NCBI GenBank assembly: GCA_950106755.1
Contig: OX467083.1
Location: 49,676,555-49,740,554, forward strand
Origin: Climacium dendroides
Taxonomy: Eukaryota; Streptophyta; Bryopsida; Hypnales; Climaciaceae
Direction: 5' to 3'
Length of the DNA: 64,000 bases
Position 1 is the first letter of the stretch; each line of letters starts with the position of its first letter. The notes below the pieces were generated by a model. It worked only from the letters and a program-made list of their open reading frames with translations, made no database searches and had not been told where the DNA came from. Both the position numbers and the translations under genes were made by a program. Shown here one piece after another: positions 58,130 to 64,000 of the stretch.

Positions 58130-58825
58130 GACGGCCCGACCGCCTCTTTTGTATGAGGCGGACGGCCATCCCGTCCGCCCAATCTCAGCCGTCCGTCCTA
58201 GCGGACGGCCGATCGGGCGCCCCGTCGGGTCCGTCCGATTGGCCGTCCAATCGAACTGCCGACCGGTCGGACGGGCCACCCGATCAGCCGACCGATCGGC
58301 CGGCCCCGTCGGCCCCGTCCGTCCGTCCGCTCGATCGGCCCCGTCCGACCCGTCCGACCCGTCCGTCCGTGCGGTCAGCCCCGACCGCCCCGTGGTCCGC
58401 GTTCGTCCGGTCGGTCGGCCCCGTCCGCCCCGTGCTCTGCGTCCGTCCGCTCGATCGGCCCCGTCGGCCCCGTCCGTCCGTCCGCTCGATCGGCCCCGTC
58501 CGACCCGTCCGTCCGTGCGGTCAGCCCCGACCGCCCCGTGGTCCGCGTCCGTCCGGTCGGTCGGCCCCGTCCGCCCCGTGCTCTGTGTCCGTCCGCTCGG
58601 TCTGCCCCGTCTGCCCCATCCTCGCCGTCCGTCCACTCGGTCTGCCCCGTTTGCCCCATCCTCGCCGTCCGACCGCTCGGTCGGCTCACTGAACCGGCCG
58701 ACCGCCCGTCCACTGGATGGACGCGAGTCCGAAATTTCTATGTCCCCGGACGCTCGGAAATCCGCGGACGCGGACGTTGGACGTCCGTCCGGACGTCCGG
58801 GCGTCCCAGCATCCGTGCAACCCTG
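58130..58825. repeat. Right subterminal CCGTCCG/CGGTCGG array
   Basis: About 700 bp made almost wholly of GTCCGTCCGCTCGGTCGGCC-like units. A higher-order unit of about 150 bp is duplicated (58325 and 58480), and a 40-bp unit (CTCGGTCTGCCCCGTCTGCC...) repeats twice near 58590-58670. The last 90 bp change to GGACGTCC-type words like those at the left end. It lies upstream of cargo gene 4 (minus strand). Confidence 0.85.
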
Positions 58826-61800
58826 CATTCACCTCTGTAATATCTTTTTTTACAAAGGATGATATTATAGAAATAATATAGTCGTTGCAATCAAGGTGAT
58901 ATTAAAGAGGATTAATATGGTAATATTAAAAGGGTAGCAATTCCATTGCTTTTCTTGGCTTTATACTTCTTTTGCATTTCTATGATTTTGTGCTTTTGTG
59001 AACTTTGAATTAAATTGTTCATGAAGCTTTTGAGATTTACAAGTTCTTCCTTTAAATTCTTCTATTTGCGTTGCCATTGTTTGTAACAATTGAGTCAAAT
59101 TTCTAATGCATTCTAATGTATGTGTATCTTTTACGATATTCATCATTGCATTTTAGTAATTTTTATTTGAATATTTATTGAAATTCTTGCTCTTCATTCT
59201 ATCTAATACATAAAAATTCTAATGAAATTCTAATGATGAGTGTGCGTGTGAATGCGTAGCATAGCAAACACCAACCACTAGTTGACTTATAAATTTAGAA
59301 TTCTATGAAATTTGGGTGCCTACTAGATATGATTGTATTGCACTTCTCCAAAGAAGTACTAAAAATTCAAAAAATTTAAAGCCTATACAGCTTACCCCAA
59401 AACATGATTGTCTCAATTTGGTTTACAAGAAATTTTAGGAGTTAAATGGATGGAAAATTTTTGAAAGGACTCAAAGTCTCAAAATTCCAAAAATAATAAT
59501 TAGGGTGTTGAAACATGTCAACTTAACCATTACAATTCTATAACTACACTTACCAAAAATCATTTGAAATTTACCATTTTTAGTGCAAAGTGTAAAATTC
59601 CTACACGTAAATATCTAACCAAAGGATCTTGTATTGAAAAGTATTGAGATGTGTGAAAAAATTTCTAAAAATTTTGACTATTACATTGGAAGAATTTCAT
59701 GTTTAAAGTGAAAATAAACATATATTTTACACATTTTCATTCTAGGTTATCACATTTTGAATCCTCTTAACTAAATTTTGAACTACAAATTTTGATTCTA
59801 AGTTTTTTTTTGTGCTACAATGGATTTTGATTTAAATAGGCAAAGTCTTTTAATAATCTTGATTGTTTAGGCGTAAGTGCATTCATGAATTACAAGGTGT
59901 ATGCTATATGTTGAACATCATAGACAATCAACAAAGACCAAGACAATAGAGCATAAAGTGGCTTAGTCCTTATATAAACATGTGATCTAGTTGGATTGAA
60001 AATACAATACATCTTTCAAAACTTATATATTGTATATACACAATAAGATCTATTTTTATCCTTCATAGCATATGTATAGAATATGAATGTAGGATTGTCT
60101 ACAATATTATATATGAAACATTTTTAAAATAGAAGTAAAAATTGTAGAAGGAGAACTAATAGATACAATGTACTACAATAGTCGAGACAATAGTACTATG
60201 ATAAAAGGCAAATTTGTCATTTTTGTCTAGCATGACATTAATATGTAGAGCATATTTGCAAAAATAAAATATAGAGAGTAGAAAAACAATTAGAATAGGG
60301 TAGCCATCTCAACTAAACTAGACCTACACCTTGATGTTATTTGCTAAAAACTAGATCTCAATTGGTTGACACATGGGTGCAACATGCCTTCCTAGACTTT
60401 GGCTCAAGAAAATCACAGCATTGATTTAGAGGATTGTCACATGGTGCCTTGAGAAAGACATGTCTAGCCTTTTAAATGTTCAACTCTTGCCACTCTTTGT
60501 ACAAGTAGAGAATTTTGCTCATAAGTTTTTCAAGTCTAATACAAAGAAGTCGCACAACTAAGGATGTTCTTTGGTTGTCTAGACTAAGTTTTTTGAAAAC
60601 TACATCAACAATAATCTTTGGATCTTGCATTGTTTTGGTTTTGTTCACCATGCTATCAACAATATTATATTTTTCTTCAACACCAACACAATCATAGTCT
60701 AAGAGATACTTGTCTACATCCTATAAGGTATTTTGAAATGGTTGTGACTACATAACTCCCTCATTGAATGATTGGAACAATGGGAGAACCTTGTTCATGC
60801 CAAGCGAAGGACTAGTCTCTCTTACAATGAAGTTGTTAGTGAGCTCTAAATTAATGTAGAATGTGGAACACCTTCATGGTGTGCTTGCACATCATTTCTT
60901 GTAAGTCTACTAGATAGTCAAATGAGACCAATTCCAAGTTCGGGCCATTGATAGTCTAAGCCTATGGATGGTAGTTCATTAATGCAATAAGAACAAATGT
61001 CCTCACCATCTAAAAAAATGTGCACAAAACTATCTGGTATTTCCGTGCATGGACAATATATTATGAAGAGCTTGCTCTGTATTGCATACCAATAGTATAT
61101 AATAATGTTGCCAATAAGGTAGTAGATGAGCCAATCAACTCTATGTCCATCAAAATGTTGACAAAACAATTTGAGAATCCTCTTCAAGTTTATATAGTAT
61201 GATTCAATTGCCTTATTTGTATTCTACTTATAATGAGGATTTATGGGATTGCTAATGTCCTCCATCTATTATTTTTATTCCACCAATGTTTCTTCATGTA
61301 TTTCATGAACCTTGCAACATTTGAATGAATATTTGCATTATGCAAATATGACAACTATTCATTAGCCCCCAAATGCCCAAGGCCATTTTTGAGCTTTTAG
61401 GAATTTGCTCTAAATTGAACAAAAAACCAACATTTTTGATAAGTTGTATAATTTTTTTTGGAATTGCAACCATACAAAATCAAACTAGACATGTTAGAGA
61501 TCACATAGGAAAAGAAAATACAACAATATCACTTATGAATTGAAAGATTATAATGTTTGATCATGTGGGTGTTAAAACAACAAAAGTGATTTCAAGTCTT
61601 TCAATCCTCTTTTCACATGTCAAATCTAAAAAGTTGATCACTAAAAAAATATGAAATTAAAGGATCTAACATGCATAACTCCAATCAATTCATAGCTTCT
61701 CAAAATCTACTCTAAATTTTTTTTAAATGAATTTCTAATGATATTTTTTCTCCAAGATGTGGTATATTTGAGGCTCATTTCCAAGAGCCTTCAACTCTAC

Positions 61801-62533
61801 AGAGTTGAGATTGCAATGGACACCCTTGCACAAAATCTTGAATAGAAGAATCAAAATCAATCATTTTCAAAATTGAATTTTTGATGCTAAAACTAGACTT
61901 CAAAAAAAATTCTAAACATAAACTACTAAATAGCAACTTGGTTAGGTTTTATTTCACTTGAAAGGTAATGTCAATACCAAGATTTAGTTAGGTTTTATTT
62001 CACTTGAAAGGTAATGTCAATACCAAGATTTGGTACCCTAGACATGTACGGTTTTTTGGTACGTTTGACATATAGGAGATAAGAATGAGTATCACTACCT
62101 TCATGAACAAAAATAAGCAATAAACTGGTGCTGAAAATCAAGCAATGAATCTCATGGGGAAAATCTTCTGCCCTGTGAACAGCAAAAACAGCACTTAAGG
62201 CAAAAAGTGAACTATGACTGCCTTCCCAACCTTCTGAAATAAAACCTAACCAGGTTTTCGGAGAAAAAAAAAAGGGGGAAAAAAAAAGGGGGGGGGAAAT
62301 AAAAAATAAAGGGGGAAAAAGAAAAGAAAAGAGGATTTCAAATTTCACCGAAATCTGTACACAATCCCATTAGTGAAAATTGGACAAATCCTCAGCGAAT
62401 CAATACCTGGATATTATTACTTCGTCAATTCCCCTCCACCCGGTCCACATAACACAGCAATTGAAAATTTCGACTCCTACCCTGTAGTCCCCTGGCTAAT
62501 TTTGCCCGACCGACTTACATGGCAGGAGACCCA
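58826..62533. other. AT-rich intergenic region
   Basis: No gene was recognised. A 46-bp tandem duplication lies at 61941-62030, and an A/G homopolymer-rich stretch at 62255-62340. Near 61364 a TTAGCCCCCAAATGCCCAAGG stretch resembles the end of the piggyBac-like MITE at 24522, but no partner end was found. Confidence 0.5.
61941..62030. repeat. 46-bp tandem duplication
   Basis: Two copies of a unit starting GTTAGGTTTTATTTCACTTG and ending in CAATACCAAGATTT, offset by 46 bp, virtually identical, hence recent. Confidence 0.9.
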
Positions 62534-64000
62534 AAGGCTGCTGCCACAAGCCCACTAAAACTACAAAGTGCAAACATTTCTGAAATTTGACAGCAAGGAT
62601 TCCAATGACTCACAGTCATCAATTTGGATTCCATGCAACACAATAAAAATGAAACTCCAGTACTAAAACTCATGAAGACAGAATACGCGCTGCCGGCAAT
62701 AAATTGATCCATTGCTTGCAGGAAGTCGGAACATAATGCCCAATGCCATGCTAGTGGGTCTCAACTTCCCAACGGAACAAGAATAAGAGGGTGTTCACTA
62801 AACACGCTCCCCGTAACTAAGATCTCTATACCTACGCTCAAAAGGAAGGCTCCCTCCCCAATCCCCAAAACAAAGATGTTCTGAACGCTTCCGTTACAAA
62901 TACTAACCGACCTCCCAGATGTACCGGACTCTATCCAAAGTCGACGCACGTCCGCATTCATCAAGCGAACAAAACATACACGAGGCGTCTACGTCCAGAT
63001 GCGGAACAACCACCCTCCATTGGCGGCGAAGAAAGGTGCGAACACAAGAGACTCCACGGCCATCAGCTTGATCAAAATGTTCAGAGAAGGACCCGAGGTG
63101 TCCTTCAAAGGGTCTCCAACGGTGTCTCCGATCACAGCAGCCTTGTGCGAATCGGAACCCTTCGGACCCAAAGACTTCGCATGCTCGGAACGTCCAGCCT
63201 GAAACAACCAAGTACAAACAACATCAGAAAGCCGGACTTCCGACCGAAACTGACGAGAAAGATCTAAACAACTACAAAACTACTCACCTCGATGTACTTC
63301 TTCGCGTTATCCCAGGCACCGCCCGTGTTGGATGCAGAGATGGCGATCTGACACAAACAACATTCACAAGTCAACCACGAAAACTTCTCACCATCCACCC
63401 ACACACTGAGATAGAAATACGAACACAAAAAGCTCAGCGCCCAAGCCCACGCTTCGATTTTGAGGAGGAGGCCTAAACCACATTAAATAAACTCCCAAGG
63501 AAAACCCAAGTACCTGGACCCCGGAAACCAAAGCCCCGGCCAAAAGACCGGCCAATGTCTCCACTCCGAACAATGTGCCCACGATCAAAGGCGTCAGCAT
63601 CACCAAAGCGCCGGGAGGAATCATCTCCTTGATGGAAGCGTCCGTCGAGATCTGCACGCAACGCTTGTAGTCGGGCTTCGTCGTGCCCTCCATCAAACCG
63701 GGGATGGTGCGGAACTGCCGACGCACCTCCTCCACCATAGCCAAAGCCGCCTTGCCCACGCTCTTCATCGTCATCGCCGAGAACCAATACGGCAACATGG
63801 CGCCCACGATCAAACCCACGAACTCCTTCGGCTGGATCACGTCCACGCTCGCGATGCCGGCACGGCTCACGTACGCTCCGAACAACGCAAGCGAAACAAG
63901 AGCAGCGGATCCAATAGCGAAGCCCTGAAAACCCATGCACACAGAAAGAAAAACATGTTTCAAAAACGAAAAAAAAAAAAACCAACACTCCACAAATGTC
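62534..64000 (-). CDS. AVP1: Partial second H+-pyrophosphatase gene, inverted near-identical copy
   Basis: Exons 6 (63514-63924), 7 (63288-63347) and 8 (62989-63198) with stop at 62989-62991, plus both introns, part of intron 5 and about 455 bp of 3' flank, match 29053-30519 on the other strand without indels. By eye I found only two substitutions: one in intron 7 (position 29846 or so) and one near the break. The gene continues beyond the right window edge, so whether it is complete is unknown. Coding sequence over exons 6-8 appears identical. It encodes the C-terminal third, including the [15 protein letters not shown] motif. Confidence 0.93.

Larger units (their letters stand above)
41397..58825. 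mobile_element. Giant 17.4-kb hAT transposon with cargo genes
   Basis: The left end reads CAGGGTTGTCTCGGACG and the right end, as complement, CAGGGTTGCACGGATG. CAGGGTTG is identical and the adjacent 100 bp at both ends are rich in GGACGTCC words. The flanks carry a perfect 8-bp direct repeat CATTCACC (41389-41396, 58826-58833), the target-duplication length of hAT elements. Inside are a hAT transposase (46395-49790, plus) and three other modules: RING/coiled-coil (41902-45549, plus), BED/Gly-rich (53625-54821, plus) and kinase-like (56478-57974, minus). GC-rich CGGTCGG-type arrays occur at both ends and at three internal places. Typical hAT elements such as Ac are about 4-5 kb, so both size and cargo are exceptional. 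All four genes have isolated stop codons, so this copy may depend on others. Confidence 0.88.

Noticed and set aside
58076..58862. Long open frames on both strands rich in Arg, Pro, Ser and Asp
   Set aside because: They are translations of the CCGTCCG/CGGTCGG array; all frames are open because the repeat lacks stops, and no domain is present.

Overview
The window looks like nuclear DNA of a streptophyte (land plant or charophyte alga). It carries a plant-type K+-dependent vacuolar H+-pyrophosphatase gene with eight exons, a peroxisomal acyl-CoA thioesterase with an N-terminal cyclic-nucleotide-binding-like domain, TTTAGGG-type telomere-like stretches, and CACTA, hAT, chromovirus and piggyBac-like elements in an AT-rich, intron-containing background. 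I cannot name the species.

Layout. 1-3735: element A, with an intact 649-codon gene of an unrecognised family followed by about 1 kb of conserved non-coding sequence. 3740-13275: remains of a large CACTA element with a Tnp2 transposase relic on the minus strand and a Transposase_24/TNPA-like gene plus a phosphatase-like domain on the plus strand. The right CACTA end is present, the left end is missing, and two short CACTA hairpin MITEs are inserted. 13276-20450: two decayed relatives of element A (B on plus, C on minus, tail to tail); C is split by a clean 2.2-kb CACTA element with terminal repeats and a 3-bp duplication. 20920-22030: chromovirus integrase/chromodomain relic. 22060-25250: repeats, including a piggyBac-like MITE whose empty site can be read in a neighbouring repeat unit. 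26179-30064: H+-pyrophosphatase. 30520-33500: AT-rich sequence with two more MITEs. 34293-39637: acyl-CoA thioesterase, 17 exons, ending in Ala-Lys-Leu.

41397-58825 is the most unusual part. It reads as one hAT transposon of 17.4 kb, with CAGGGTTG ends and a perfect 8-bp target duplication (CATTCACC). Besides a BED/DUF659/hAT transposase it holds three other gene modules: a coiled-coil RING-H2 protein, a BED-finger/Gly-rich protein and a protein-kinase-like protein. Most modules lie beside arrays of CGGTCGG/CCGTCCG-type repeats, three of them with a TATA-like box. All four modules are intronless long frames broken by a few isolated stop codons, so this copy is probably decaying.

58826-62533 is AT-rich sequence without genes. 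62534-64000 is a nearly identical inverted copy of the 3' end of the H+-pyrophosphatase gene (exons 6-8, introns, 3' flank), running off the window edge.
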